Source: Psychrobacter immobilis
GTDB lineage: Bacteria; Pseudomonadota; Gammaproteobacteria; Pseudomonadales; Moraxellaceae
Reading direction: 5' to 3'
Length of the DNA stretch: 64,000 nucleotides
NCBI GenBank assembly: GCA_904846145.1
Contig: CAJGZL010000001.1
Coordinates: 1,922,001 to 1,986,000, forward strand
Below, piece by piece: positions 19,709 through 30,389 of this stretch. The notes below the pieces were generated by a model that saw nothing but the letters and a program-made list of their open reading frames with translations, made no database searches and had not been told where the DNA came from. How positions within the stretch are numbered: position 1 is the first letter of the stretch; each line of letters begins with the position of its first letter. Both the position numbers and the translations under genes were made by a program.

Positions 19709-22252
19709 TTAAACCACAGCACGGCGCGCATGCAGAATGCCAGGTTGCTGCTCAAGCTTCGCCAATAACTTAGATAAATGCGCCAATCCTGAAACTTCAA
19801 TATGAAACTTTAAAAAGGCAATATTATCATCAGTACTCGAGGTTTGTACTTGGCGAATATTGACGTTTTCTTTATCGATTACTTGAGTCAAATCTCGCAA
19901 TAGACCGCGCCGATCATAAGCTTCTACATGGATATCGACAGGCTGATAGCGACCAGACTTTGACTTCCAAGCGGCACTAATCTCACGTTCAGGGTCACGC
20001 TCAATTAAGCGTACATATTCAGCACAGCCGCGATTATGAATGCTCACACCACGTGATAGAGTAATATAGCCTGATATCGGCTCACCATGCACAGGATGAC
20101 AACAGCCTGCCAAATTAATCTCTATATTATCCAGCCCGTCGATACAGATTTTATAAGCGTCAAGCTTGCCAGTAGCCCTGGGATCAACACTCGGCGTATA
20201 GTCATCAATCTCCTTTTCAGGCTCTAAATGCAGCTGTCGAGAGATATGATTGGTGAGTTGATTAATCCCAATCTCACCTGTGACCAGACCGACGACAATA
20301 TCTTCAGTGCTATTGACATTAAAAAACTGCAAGTAGTCATTTAGATCGATACTGTTAGGGTGTACCGACAAGCGCTCCAACTCACGGCCAAGCATCTGTC
20401 GTCCAATCTCGATATTTTTATCGCGATCTTGTTTATTAAACCATTGGCGTAGCTTTGAGCGGGCTCTATTGGTATGAATATAGCCTAGGGATGCCACCAG
20501 CCAGTCCCGATTAGGCTCGCGTGAAGATTTGGTGATGATCTCTACTTGTTCGCCCGTTTTGAGCTGGTAGGTCAGTGGCACGTAGCGCTGGTTCACCCGT
20601 GCCGCTTGCGCGCTATTGCCCACCTGTGTATGCACGTAATAGGCAAAATCAAGTACTGTTGCACCCTTTGGCAGCTCAGTAATATCGCCATCACGACTGA
20701 AGATATAAATTCGCTCAAGCTCATCAAAGTCAACGGTTTGTTCTTCTTCATCAAGCTCTAATATATCGCTGTTATCAAGGTCATTACCACTGGCTAAAGC
20801 AGTACGAGTTTGATTATTAATAGAAAGTAGTTGGCGTAATGAGCTGATACGCTGATTGAGATAGTTATCTTTTTTATTCTTCAAGCCTTCTTTATAGTTG
20901 ACATGAGCACACATGCCAAGCTCAGCCTCAAAGTGCATCGTATGAGTGCGTATTTGCACCTCAAGCGACTTTTTTTCAGCGATAACAGCGGTATGTAGTG
21001 AGCGGTAACCATTGGCTTTAGGGTTAGTAATATAATCATCGAACTGCTCAGGAATATAACGCCATAGACCATGTACTAACCCTAATGCGTGGTAGCACTC
21101 TGAAGGATCGTCCACTAATACGCGTAGCGCCCTAATATCGTAAAGCTGATCAAAAGATAGACCTTTTAGCTTCATCTTGCGATAGATAGAATAAATATGT
21201 TTAACACGTCCAGAGACTTCAGCGACAATGTCAGCAGCCGCCAAAGCTGTACTCAGCTGATGCTCGACGCGCTGAATATAGTCCTCACGCTCGCTACGCT
21301 TTTCTGATAATAATTTGGCTATTTCCTTATAGCGATCAGGAGCCAAGTGGCGAAAGGCTAAGTCCTCTAGTTCCCATTTGAGTTGTGCAATACCCAAGCG
21401 ATGAGCAAGGGGCGCATAAATCGTCATCACTTCACGGGCTACGCGCTGCTGGCGCTCTTCATTAGAAAACGACAGCTCACGCATGGCAAAGGTACGATCA
21501 GCCATCTTGATCAATACCACACGGACATCGTTAGTGACAGATATAAGCATGCTATAAATATTTGATAACTGATCACGTTGATTATTGGCAAAGTGGTCCT
21601 CTAAGCGCTTATTGCTCTCTATAATAGCGGACAACTTACCCATAGCCAAAGCGTCTTTGACCAAGTTGCTTATATCAGTGCCAAAGTTTTTTTGGATATC
21701 GGCTAAGCTAATGAGCGACTCACGAGCGCTACGATAGATCATAGCGGCGACTAGCGCATCTTCGTCTTGATACAGATAGGTCAAAATATCGGTCATGCCG
21801 ATACCTGTAACATAAGCACCAGAGCGCTCAGATTCACTAGTATTCATGCGATTGCGAATAAACTCACAAGCTATTGTCAAGTTAGGAACCGACTCTTGTC
21901 CAATACGTTTGGCCACATTATCCAGCCACATCGGCACATCAATATTGGCTTGATCTAAGTCAATATCTTCGAAAGTATCTGTAGGTGAGACTAAGTTTTC
22001 TAGATTATTATTGACATATTTTTCGTTAAGTTTAGGGTCATGACTATGATAAGCATGACGCTCTGAGCGATCAAAAGTAGTATGCAACTTATGAGTGGTC
22101 AGTTGCTTTTTGATATCTAGTGGGATTTGGGCATAGCTATTGGCGGACTTGTGAGAACGTTGACTGGCAACCAGCTGCGCTGCTAATGAGGCGCTATCAG
22201 TCTCAGCGGTTTGCCCATCCATTAATGGCAATCCCTCACGGATCTTTACCAT
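19709..22252 (-). CDS. relA: GTP pyrophosphokinase RelA
   Basis: RelA makes (p)ppGpp on ribosomes holding uncharged tRNA. The 847-residue product has, in order, a degenerate hydrolase domain (the His-Asp pair is replaced: AAMIYRSARESLIS), a synthetase domain (about 340-470), TGS (about 520-590), a zinc-finger/helical region and a C-terminal ACT domain. The synthetase carries RALRVLVDD and EQFDDYI, the acidic ExDD form of synthetase-only RelA, unlike the RxKD of bifunctional SpoT. Start is ATG at 22252 after AGGAG. Upstream lie rlmD and cysM in the same direction, as in pseudomonads. Confidence 0.95.
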   Translation of the reverse strand: MVKIREGLPLMDGQTAETDSASLAAQLVASQRSHKSANSYAQIPLDIKKQLTTHKLHTTFDRSERHAYHSHDPKLNEKYVNNNLENLVSPTDTFEDIDLDQANIDVPMWLDNVAKRIGQESVPNLTIACEFIRNRMNTSESERSGAYVTGIGMTDILTYLYQDEDALVAAMIYRSARESLISLADIQKNFGTDISNLVKDALAMGKLSAIIESNKRLEDHFANNQRDQLSNIYSMLISVTNDVRVVLIKMADRTFAMRELSFSNEERQQRVAREVMTIYAPLAHRLGIAQLKWELEDLAFRHLAPDRYKEIAKLLSEKRSEREDYIQRVEHQLSTALAAADIVAEVSGRVKHIYSIYRKMKLKGLSFDQLYDIRALRVLVDDPSECYHALGLVHGLWRYIPEQFDDYITNPKANGYRSLHTAVIAEKKSLEVQIRTHTMHFEAELGMCAHVNYKEGLKNKKDNYLNQRISSLRQLLSINNQTRTALASGNDLDNSDILELDEEEQTVDFDELERIYIFSRDGDITELPKGATVLDFAYYVHTQVGNSAQAARVNQRYVPLTYQLKTGEQVEIITKSSREPNRDWLVASLGYIHTNRARSKLRQWFNKQDRDKNIEIGRQMLGRELERLSVHPNSIDLNDYLQFFNVNSTEDIVVGLVTGEIGINQLTNHISRQLHLEPEKEIDDYTPSVDPRATGKLDAYKICIDGLDNIEINLAGCCHPVHGEPISGYITLSRGVSIHNRGCAEYVRLIERDPEREISAAWKSKSGRYQPVDIHVEAYDRRGLLRDLTQVIDKENVNIRQVQTSSTDDNIAFLKFHIEVSGLAHLSKLLAKLEQQPGILHARRAVV

Positions 22253-22717
22253 AGTTGACTCCTATTAACTATTTACCGCTATATAAACTCAACAACTCGT
22301 AAGGTGCTTGTCAGTACTGTATTTACCAACACTATTAGTATTAAGATATAAAGTTTGATTTAATGATTCTTGTCTCTAACATTATGGCATCTCATAACCT
22401 TAGTACAAGCAAGGATCTGTAATAATTGGCGTTATAAAAGTAACTTCAAAAATATTAATAAACATTAGTCATTTTTTGATGGCGCTCTATTATAATCTTT
22501 AACAGTATTTCGAAATCGTCCAACAGCCCTGATAATTCTTAATACCTAACAGCACTAAAACAGCTACACTTTATTACTGTTGTGAGTTTTACAGACAATA
22601 GGAATCTATTACCTGTAAAATTCACTTTAATTAGCAAGTAGCTGGCTTTTTATGCTCATGATTAGATTGAAGATATGGCTTAGAACACAGATTATCTATT
22701 TTCTGCTATTTTTGAGC
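22253..22717. other. intergenic region between rlmD and relA
   Basis: This 465-bp AT-rich gap lies between the end of rlmD and the start of relA, both on the minus strand, so relA probably has its own promoter here. I found no clear hexamer pair, no terminator hairpin with a T run and no convincing ORF. Confidence 0.5.
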
Positions 22718-24262
22718 TTATACTTTTTCAAAGCGAGCTATAGACTCCACATGGCCCGTATGACAGAACATATCCATAACCCCTGCATGCGTTAAGCGAT
22801 AGCCTTGCTCAAGTAGAGCTTTAGTATCGCGGGCTAGGGTTGCTGGATTACAAGAGACATAAACAATGCGCTGGGCATTAAATTTTGGTAGATACTGCAT
22901 AATATCCCAAGCACCAGAGCGCGGCGGATCAATTAATAGCGCATCAAAGCCTTGATTAGCCCATGGCTTATCTGTGCAATCTTGCGTTAAATCTTGGCTA
23001 TAAAATTCAGTATTGTGAATGCCATTACGGCGGGCATTGTCAGCCGCTCTCAGCGTCATCGCTTCGCTACCTTCAACCCCAATAACTTTTCCTGTTGCGC
23101 CTACTAACCGCGCCAATGGCAAACTAAAGTTACCTAGTCCACTGAATAAATCTAGAACTCGCTCACCTGGCTTTAGGTCTAATAAGTCGCAGGCCAGCTT
23201 GGTCATTTGTCGATTTACTGATAGGTTAACTTGGGTGAAGTCAGTTGGGATAAATTCAAAGGTTAAGTCGTACTCTGGCAGCTGATAATATAGACGACCA
23301 AATTGTTGGCTCATATCGTCATTAGGCTGTAGAGCAATGCGCTCAATACTATCGACACCTTTTGATTGTAGATACAACTGCCAATGACGCGCGGCAAAAA
23401 AGACTTTGAGTTTATCTAAGTCAGCATCAGATAAAGGTTCCAAGTTACGCACAATCAATGCCACAGGCTGATCGCCATCGGGCAACTCTGGGATATATTC
23501 ACCCATCGCCAGCTCAAGCTGAGCGATTTTATCACGAGCATCGAGCGTGCTAATTAATGCTTTTAGGTTTTCAATCTCAAAACCTATGCGCGGATCTAAA
23601 ATATGACACTCGTTAAGCGCTGCCAAAAAGTTACTTGAACGCTCACGAAAGCCAACTAACGCTGTCTGCTTCTTGGCGACATAACGGACACCCAGTCGAG
23701 CCTTAGTGCGATAGCCGAGACGATCACCGACTACAGGAGTAAGCCAAGTCTCAGGTGCGATATTGGCTTGATGTAACAACATCTCAGCGAGCACTGACTG
23801 CTTAAAGCTGATTTGCGCCTCTGGTTGCCAATGCTGTAAGTTACAGCCGCCACAAATGCCAAAGTGTGGGCAAGGCGGTGTGGTGCGTTCGGGGTTGGGG
23901 TCGGCCATGATTTTTATCGCATCGCCTTCTTCAAAGCTGGCACGGCTATTGGTAATTTTTACTTCGACGCTCTCACCTGGTAGTGCAAAGCTAACAAATA
24001 CTTTTTTACCGTGTTTGTCCTCAGCATGACCATCATCAATACCAAAGCCGTCACCATAATTTGCCACCCCTCGACCATCATGAGATAGCTTGTCAATTTT
24101 GAAGGGTAGTGGCTCAGCATCCTTGAGGCGACGGCGTACTTTAGATGAAGGTTTTGACTTTTTCTTACTAGGTGCTACGGTAATTTGGCTACTATTGGTT
24201 TGCGCAATAGCATCAGTCGTTGCGTTAATAGTCACGTTAGAGTCTGAGTCGGTGGGTTGCAT
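22718..24262 (-). CDS. rlmD: 23S rRNA (uracil-1939-C5)-methyltransferase RlmD
   Basis: RlmD methylates U1939 of 23S rRNA using S-adenosylmethionine. The 514-residue product has a TRAM domain (about 50-115). A 4Fe-4S cluster is formed by [10 protein letters not shown] (about 130-139) plus NECHIL later. The SAM site is [16 protein letters not shown], and the catalytic cysteine lies in [12 protein letters not shown] (about 468-479). E. coli RlmD is 433 residues; the extra length is a Ser/Thr-rich, basic N-terminal tail of about 45 residues and small insertions. The gene precedes relA, as rumA does in E. coli. Confidence 0.95.
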   Translation of the reverse strand: MQPTDSDSNVTINATTDAIAQTNSSQITVAPSKKKSKPSSKVRRRLKDAEPLPFKIDKLSHDGRGVANYGDGFGIDDGHAEDKHGKKVFVSFALPGESVEVKITNSRASFEEGDAIKIMADPNPERTTPPCPHFGICGGCNLQHWQPEAQISFKQSVLAEMLLHQANIAPETWLTPVVGDRLGYRTKARLGVRYVAKKQTALVGFRERSSNFLAALNECHILDPRIGFEIENLKALISTLDARDKIAQLELAMGEYIPELPDGDQPVALIVRNLEPLSDADLDKLKVFFAARHWQLYLQSKGVDSIERIALQPNDDMSQQFGRLYYQLPEYDLTFEFIPTDFTQVNLSVNRQMTKLACDLLDLKPGERVLDLFSGLGNFSLPLARLVGATGKVIGVEGSEAMTLRAADNARRNGIHNTEFYSQDLTQDCTDKPWANQGFDALLIDPPRSGAWDIMQYLPKFNAQRIVYVSCNPATLARDTKALLEQGYRLTHAGVMDMFCHTGHVESIARFEKV

Positions 24263-24352
24263 AAACCTGCCTATAAAATGAATAATATAAAGGAATTAAA
24301 ATGAGTGCAATTTTAACATATAAAGCTAGTAACGTATGAGTTGCTATCAACT

Positions 24353-24387
24353 AAAAAATGGCAACCATAGTAAGCATAGTTGCCATT
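24353..24387 (-). terminator. intrinsic terminator downstream of the exonuclease gene
   Basis: Read on the minus strand, AATGGCAAC pairs with GTTGCCATT and is followed by a run of six T, just after the stop of the exonuclease gene. Confidence 0.8.
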
Positions 24388-24415
24388 GAAATGTCGGCTA
24401 TAGTTTTATCTGCAC

Positions 24416-25240
24416 TTACAGCGCTGGTTTTGATGACCAATCCGCTAAAAAGTCTTGATGACGGACATTACCATCGGCTTGGGTAAAGCTCTTTAGATAA
24501 TCTATACTTTGCTGTTGCCAATGATCAAACGAAGGTGAGGATAACTTACCAGTCAGACGCAGCCAGCGCAGATAGATCAGCCAAGTATTCATCACATCAG
24601 ATTCACAATATATCGATAGCGTTTGCCAATCATCATCGGCAACCAAGGCACCGACCATACTACCATCGACATCCGTTTTGCCAGGTAAGCCATAGAGGCT
24701 AGCGACGACATCCATCGCCTCACGGCGACTGGCACCGTATTGGCTAAACCTATCCATTAGATCAAGATGACGAGTCTGAAAACGATTGACATAATTATCA
24801 AAACGCATGTTTTTTATACGCTCGCCTTCTTCAAATAGCCATGGCGCGGCTAAATCATACTGCATAGCCCGATAAATCAGCACAGGAATATCAAAACCTG
24901 AACCGTTCCAGCTGACCAATTGTGGTAGTTTTTCGACATCGCTAAAGGCACGGAAAAATTTAGCTAGAATTTCTTTCTCACTAAATTTATCAGCCGTTAA
25001 AGAAAACAGTGAAAACTGACCGTCTTTGATGTAGAGCGCTGAGATACAGACGATACGCTGTAGCGGCAAACGCATGAAGTCATGACCTGCCTCTTGCGTA
25101 CGAATAGCAGTCAAAGCACTTAACGTATCGGCATCATTGAGCTTGGCCAATTGCGGATAAATACGCCGCGCGCCATCAATATCGGCAATGGTTTCTATAT
25201 CAAAAACTAAAATAGGATTAGTAGGTAGTGCATGGGGCAT
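24416..25240 (-). CDS. DEDD-type 3'-5' exonuclease (PolB-like family 2)
   Basis: The 274-residue protein has the three exonuclease motifs of the DnaQ-like fold. Exo I is VFDIETIAD (about 12-20), Exo II VSWNGSGFDIPVL (about 110-122), and Exo III YCESDVMNTWLIYLRW (about 200-215) with the YxxxD form. It matches the predicted 3'-5' exonuclease family related to the proofreading domain of DNA polymerase B, a single-domain protein widespread in proteobacteria. Its substrate is not established. It follows cysM by 57 bp and probably shares its transcript; a terminator lies after it. Confidence 0.88.
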   Translation of the reverse strand: MPHALPTNPILVFDIETIADIDGARRIYPQLAKLNDADTLSALTAIRTQEAGHDFMRLPLQRIVCISALYIKDGQFSLFSLTADKFSEKEILAKFFRAFSDVEKLPQLVSWNGSGFDIPVLIYRAMQYDLAAPWLFEEGERIKNMRFDNYVNRFQTRHLDLMDRFSQYGASRREAMDVVASLYGLPGKTDVDGSMVGALVADDDWQTLSIYCESDVMNTWLIYLRWLRLTGKLSSPSFDHWQQQSIDYLKSFTQADGNVRHQDFLADWSSKPAL

Positions 25241-25297
25241 AAGTAGCTCTCATTATGATGACTGAAACACTTTTAACTTTTCAATATACTCTATTGT

Positions 25298-26248
25298 CTA
25301 GCTGACATTGTCGTCATCGATATTATAAAGCCCTGTCGATAGATAACGATCACCACGATCACAGACAATAAAGGCAATAACCGCGTCAGGGTTAACTTTG
25401 GCAACCTCAAGAGCCGCCCAAGTCGCTGCGCCTGAGGAGACTCCTGCAAAGATACCTTCAGACTTTGCCAGTTTACGCATATAGACCTCTGCAATAGTTT
25501 GATCAATATCCATGGTCTCATCGACTAAATCTGCCTCAAAAATGCCAGGCATATAAGCGGCAGGCCAGCGACGAATGCCCGCGATAGAAGCTTCTTCATC
25601 GGGTTGTAGACCAATAATCTGCACCGCTGGGTTTTGCTCTTTAAGATATTGCGAGACCCCAGTGATCGTACCTGTGGTGCCCATAGAGCTGATGAAGTGA
25701 GTGATTTTACCATTAGTTTGTTGCCATAGCTCAGGACCTGTGGTGAGATAATGCGCTTGGCTGTTATCAGGGTTATTGAACTGATCGAGCACGATACCTT
25801 TGCCGTCCGCCTGCATCTGTAGTGCCATATCGCGCGCCACTTCCATGCCTTCATCAACTTCAATCAAAGTGGCGCCGTAAGCTAGCATGGCATCTTTACG
25901 CTCTTGAGTGGAGTTGGTCGGCATCAGCAGTATTATTGGATAGCCACGCATCGCGGCAACCATCGCCAAAGCAATACCCGTATTACCACTAGTCGCTTCA
26001 ATCAAAGTATCACCAGGGGTGATATCACCGCGCTGCTCGGCCTGATAGATCATATTAAAAGCAGGGCGATCTTTGACTGATCCTGCGGGATTATTGCCTT
26101 CAAGCTTAGCTAACAGCTGCGCGCCATTAGTGATGCTTTCCTGCTCAGGTAGACGATGTAGCTTGACTAAAGGTGTCTGACCAATAACGTCGGCAAGGCT
26201 TGTAGTTTGGGTGATAAAGTTAGTGTCTGATATAGCCGTAGACGACAT
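25298..26248 (-). CDS. cysM: cysteine synthase B
   Basis: CysM makes cysteine, or S-sulfocysteine, from O-acetylserine with sulfide or thiosulfate, using PLP. The 316-residue product has NPAGSVKDRPAFNMI with the PLP lysine (about residue 59), EATSGNTGIALA for phosphate binding, and GTTGTITG. The RRWPAAYMPGIF segment is typical of CysM and separates it from CysK. ATG at 26248 follows an AAGGAT ribosome binding site. The gene is divergent from the GacS/BarA kinase, an arrangement shared with Pseudomonas and Acinetobacter. Confidence 0.95.
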   Translation of the reverse strand: MSSTAISDTNFITQTTSLADVIGQTPLVKLHRLPEQESITNGAQLLAKLEGNNPAGSVKDRPAFNMIYQAEQRGDITPGDTLIEATSGNTGIALAMVAAMRGYPIILLMPTNSTQERKDAMLAYGATLIEVDEGMEVARDMALQMQADGKGIVLDQFNNPDNSQAHYLTTGPELWQQTNGKITHFISSMGTTGTITGVSQYLKEQNPAVQIIGLQPDEEASIAGIRRWPAAYMPGIFEADLVDETMDIDQTIAEVYMRKLAKSEGIFAGVSSGAATWAALEVAKVNPDAVIAFIVCDRGDRYLSTGLYNIDDDNVS

Positions 26249-26539
26249 AAGGCATCCTTAATTATTATAAAATAGCGAATATTAAAAGATAAGTAGCAAA
26301 TACGAGCTCAAGGTTATAGAGCTTAAGCTTGTAGAGCCTAAAACATAAAGATTTATTATATCATCTTGTTTTTGGCTGCGCCCGGCTCTACAGCAACGAT
26401 TCGTAAACGTAATGAGTGATATGTTTTGAGATATATAATGCTTATTCAACACCCTCCAGCACCAGCTTACTGGTAAAATAACTCCAGCGTTCATTTTCTG
26501 ACGCTAATAGCACCATTGTGAATAAGGACTCAGCTTAGC

Positions 26540-29500
26540 ATGGCATATAAAAAACGTTTTGATACCAGTAGTGCTTATGGTCAACTGATTATATTGGTGT
26601 TTGTGCCGATATGTCTGCTGGCAGCAGTAGGCGGTATCTTAGTCTTTTACGAGACTATGCGTGCCAGTAATTCTGAGCAAAAGGCGTTAGCAGAGGCGGT
26701 ATTGATACGTTATAAGCCTATGGTAATAGAGCTGATACCAACGCTACTTGAGCAAGAAAGCCATCAGTCAATCGACAATACTCAAAGTGTTCAAAGTATG
26801 ATTAATGCTATTGAATCAGCAAAAAGAGCGGCGCTTGAGTCTAGTATTCCTGTTAATCAACAGCCAAGCCTATTAGCACCTGTTAAGCAAAGTAGCTTTT
26901 CTAAGTCTCCTATACTTTCAGAGAAAAATTTAGAGGTAATTGACTCGCCATCGCTACAATCAAGTATCACAAGCGCTGCTTCTGAGAGCGATAATGAGGC
27001 AGCGGCGCAAGGCGCGATGACTACTTTAGTTACCATTCGCGATAAGCTTAGCCGAATGCAGTCTGAGCAGCATATTCAGCGTATCGCGATCATTAATGAA
27101 AATAATCAGGTGCTAGCAACGGTCGGTTTTGGCGTTGATGAGAGCTGGCCTATCATAGATACTACGCAAGGGTTTTTATCCAAACAGCCGACGCCTATCG
27201 GTAGTGCTTATGGCAGTATATTAGGCGAGTTTGACGGTCAGCGCCTATGGCTGTTGATCGACATGGATAATGAGCCGCTATATATCGCTCGCTACCGTAT
27301 CGCTATGGCGCTCGCGATTACTGGCTTGTTTACTATTTTGATTTTGTTGCTCAGCCTTAATATATATGCCAAACGCTGGATTGCCCCTATTTATGAGCTG
27401 CGCTTGCAGCTACAGCGTACCCATGTTGATAATTTATATAAGCCTATCCCTGTTGAGTCTAATGGTGAGCTGAATCTATTACAACAAGATCTCGTCAAAA
27501 CCCTTCGCCGCTTGCACTCAAGCTTTCAAGAGCTTCAAAATCACGCTGAGCAGACCGAAGATGACTTGCGCTTAGCTTTTGATGAAATGGAGATGCAGAA
27601 CATCTCTATTCGTAATGCACGCGATGCCGCAATCTCAACCAGTCAAGCCAAGTCAGCATTCTTAGCCAATATCAGTCATGAGCTACGTACACCTTTGAAC
27701 AGTATCGATGGCTTTATTAATTTGCTGGCGCGTCATGGTGAGCTGAGCTCCGAGCAAGACTTATACGTCCAAACCATCCGTAAATCTTCAGCGCATCTAT
27801 TAGCGCTCGTCAATGATGTGTTAGATTTTTCCAAAATTGAAGCGGGGAAACTGCTCCTTGATCGTCATGAGTTCGATCTATATGACACTATTTATGATGT
27901 GGTCGATATGCTCTCACCAGTTTCTGCCGAGAAGGGTTTGCGTACCGCAGTATTATTTTACAACGATGTGCCCATGCGAATTAATGGTGATGCATTACGG
28001 CTCAAACAAATTCTGACCAATATCGTCGGTAACGCAATCAAGTTCACAGATAGTGGTGGCGTGGTGGTAAGAGTAAGCTTAGATGACCATCAGGATAATT
28101 ACCTGATGATAAGCGTACAAGATAGCGGTAAAGGTATCTCGCTTGCCGATCAAAAAATGCTATTTCAAAGCTTTAGTCAGGGCGACCCTTCGATTACTCG
28201 GCAGTATGGCGGTACGGGTCTAGGGTTAGTCATCTCCAAGCAGTTAACCCGATTGATGGGCGGTGACATAGGTTTTTATGATAACGCCCAAGAGAATATC
28301 GCTAAGCAGGGCGCGACGTTTTGGTTTCGGATGCCAGCTCATATCGAGGTATCGACTGCAATAACAGGCCAGGCAATTGCGCCACCTATCCTGCAATCCT
28401 TAGCGGGCGCAAAAGATGAGTTCCATGTATTGGTTTGGATCAACCATAATGCCTCTAGACAAGTGCTCAAAGCCAGCTTGCAAAATCTGCCTATCAAGCT
28501 GACTCAAGCCAATTCATTACCGGGGGTGCTCGAATCACTAAAAGAGCATGGCAACCATTGGGATTGGGTCATCGTCGATAATGATACCCAAGATGACATG
28601 ATGGCGCTACTCAAACAGATTCGCTTGCATTATCAAGGAAAATTGGCCGTATTTGGCTATCAAGTCGCCGCCGATCAAGCTCTGTTGAACCGCTATCACG
28701 CCAATATATTGTACGAGCCACTCGATAAACGCCAGCTTTATGCGATGCTAGATACTCAGAAAAAGACAGTATCTGTCAAAGAGCAGCTGCCTATATGGCA
28801 GGGTGTCACAGTGCTAGCAGTGGATGACCACCTGCCGAATCTACTTGTATTAGATGCGCTACTAAGTGAGCTGGGTATCACTGTAATCACTGCCAGTAGT
28901 GGTTTTGAAGCGATTGAAATCATCACTCAGCAGCAAAGTAAAAGAGAGAAGAGCGCAAAATCCCAGTCTCAATTACAACCTAAGCCACAAAGCTTATCCA
29001 ACAAAACGCAAATAGCCAAAGCCGAAACGCGTGCCAAAGTGAATAAAGACAAGCTAAATACGCAAGCAATTGATACAGAAGATAAAGCGCAGATTAAGCT
29101 AATATTTATGGATATCCAAATGCCACGTATGTCAGGTCGCGCAGCAGCCGAGCAAATCCGCAAAATAGAGCATGCTGATGACCATGTTCCTATCATCGCT
29201 TTGACAGCGCACGGGCTCGCTGATGAACGTGACAAGCTCCTTGCCAGTGGTATTGATGATTACGTAGGCAAGCCTATTAGTCAGCCGCAGTTGCTACAAG
29301 TGCTGCAAAAGTGGCTGGGTCGTGCTGATAATACACCTTCGACAATAATAAATGCTGCTGATATCGCACCACCTGCTCAAGCACTTGAGCACAGCTTAGC
29401 TATAGATAGTGATACTAATAGTGATTCTAGGGATGACGATGCTTATGCCAATAGGAGTGGGCTCAGTAGAAGGATTGTCGATAAAAAAAGTAGCGATACC

Positions 29501-30229
29501 AGCATGGCGACCAGTGCCAAAGATACGGTAATACAGGCTAATAAACGAATGATTCGGCCACTATCATTAAAAAAAATACGTGATGACTATTTAAAAAGCA
29601 ACTTAAAAGACAGCTCAAAGGACAATCAGTTAAAAGATAGCCAATTAAAGAATAGCCAGTCTAACAATAGTCAGTTGTATGACAATCAAGACCATTCGTT
29701 AGACATGCAAATAGTGGAAAATCAGGAACCACTATTACAAAATATTGATTCAATAGATGGGCTAGAAGATGAAGTAATAGCTAATACCTTCGATAGTACA
29801 GAAGCAGGACTAGAGAACCAATTAGATATTTTGAATTGGGATGATGCATTAATCCGTGCCGCAAATAAACCTGATCTTGCGGCTAAACTGATTATTATGA
29901 TGCTTGATACTATCGCTGATGAAAAAGAGGCTTTATCGCAAGCATGGCAGATGCGTGATCGTCATGAGCTGGCACAAATTGCGCATCGTATTTTAGGTGC
30001 TAGTCGTTATACAGGTGTGCCACAGCTACGGCAGACCAGCCAAGACTTAGAGGATAAGTGCTTGCTTAATTTACAACATACGACACCCGCTCAGTTTGCC
30101 ATGCTAAAACCCTATTATGAAGCGTTACTACAAGCGCTGATAACTCTGCAAACCTTAGATTTATCTTCTTATGAACAGCTGAATTATCACCGATTAAATG
30201 AGAATGATATGAATTGGAAAATGATTTAG
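26540..30229 (+). CDS. barA: hybrid sensor histidine kinase GacS/BarA
   Basis: GacS/BarA phosphorylates the response regulator GacA/UvrY to raise Rsm/Csr small RNAs. Two membrane helices (about 14-36 and 253-278) flank a long periplasmic sensor domain. HAMP, coiled coil, HisKA (SHELRTPLN, phospho-His380), HATPase, receiver (acidic pair Asp762/Asp763, phospho-Asp858 in FMDIQMP) and C-terminal HPt (AHRILGAS, His1149) follow. At 1229 residues it is much longer than the E. coli protein (918). The excess comes from a Gln/Lys-rich insertion of about 45 residues inside the receiver (about 800-845) and a Ser/Asn/Asp-rich linker (about 930-1095) before HPt. The cognate regulator is not in this window. 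Confidence 0.93.
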   Translation: MAYKKRFDTSSAYGQLIILVFVPICLLAAVGGILVFYETMRASNSEQKALAEAVLIRYKPMVIELIPTLLEQESHQSIDNTQSVQSMINAIESAKRAALESSIPVNQQPSLLAPVKQSSFSKSPILSEKNLEVIDSPSLQSSITSAASESDNEAAAQGAMTTLVTIRDKLSRMQSEQHIQRIAIINENNQVLATVGFGVDESWPIIDTTQGFLSKQPTPIGSAYGSILGEFDGQRLWLLIDMDNEPLYIARYRIAMALAITGLFTILILLLSLNIYAKRWIAPIYELRLQLQRTHVDNLYKPIPVESNGELNLLQQDLVKTLRRLHSSFQELQNHAEQTEDDLRLAFDEMEMQNISIRNARDAAISTSQAKSAFLANISHELRTPLNSIDGFINLLARHGELSSEQDLYVQTIRKSSAHLLALVNDVLDFSKIEAGKLLLDRHEFDLYDTIYDVVDMLSPVSAEKGLRTAVLFYNDVPMRINGDALRLKQILTNIVGNAIKFTDSGGVVVRVSLDDHQDNYLMISVQDSGKGISLADQKMLFQSFSQGDPSITRQYGGTGLGLVISKQLTRLMGGDIGFYDNAQENIAKQGATFWFRMPAHIEVSTAITGQAIAPPILQSLAGAKDEFHVLVWINHNASRQVLKASLQNLPIKLTQANSLPGVLESLKEHGNHWDWVIVDNDTQDDMMALLKQIRLHYQGKLAVFGYQVAADQALLNRYHANILYEPLDKRQLYAMLDTQKKTVSVKEQLPIWQGVTVLAVDDHLPNLLVLDALLSELGITVITASSGFEAIEIITQQQSKREKSAKSQSQLQPKPQSLSNKTQIAKAETRAKVNKDKLNTQAIDTEDKAQIKLIFMDIQMPRMSGRAAAEQIRKIEHADDHVPIIALTAHGLADERDKLLASGIDDYVGKPISQPQLLQVLQKWLGRADNTPSTIINAADIAPPAQALEHSLAIDSDTNSDSRDDDAYANRSGLSRRIVDKKSSDTSMATSAKDTVIQANKRMIRPLSLKKIRDDYLKSNLKDSSKDNQLKDSQLKNSQSNNSQLYDNQDHSLDMQIVENQEPLLQNIDSIDGLEDEVIANTFDSTEAGLENQLDILNWDDALIRAANKPDLAAKLIIMMLDTIADEKEALSQAWQMRDRHELAQIAHRILGASRYTGVPQLRQTSQDLEDKCLLNLQHTTPAQFAMLKPYYEALLQALITLQTLDLSSYEQLNYHRLNENDMNWKMI

Positions 30230-30389
30230 TATCTATAATTGATAACTGGTACCAAAATCATTTTTGGAAGTTGAATGCAGGGTCAGTTATTGCTAGGACT
30301 GATGAGCCGACTGCCTGTTATGATTGACGACAGTTTTTGTAGCACTTTGAAAGTGTTGTTAATCATTTATTATAAAGCTAAGGATTACT

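Noticed and set aside
26282..26494. 70-codon minus-strand frame between cysM and barA
   Set aside because: No ribosome binding site or recognisable sequence; it occupies the divergent promoter region.
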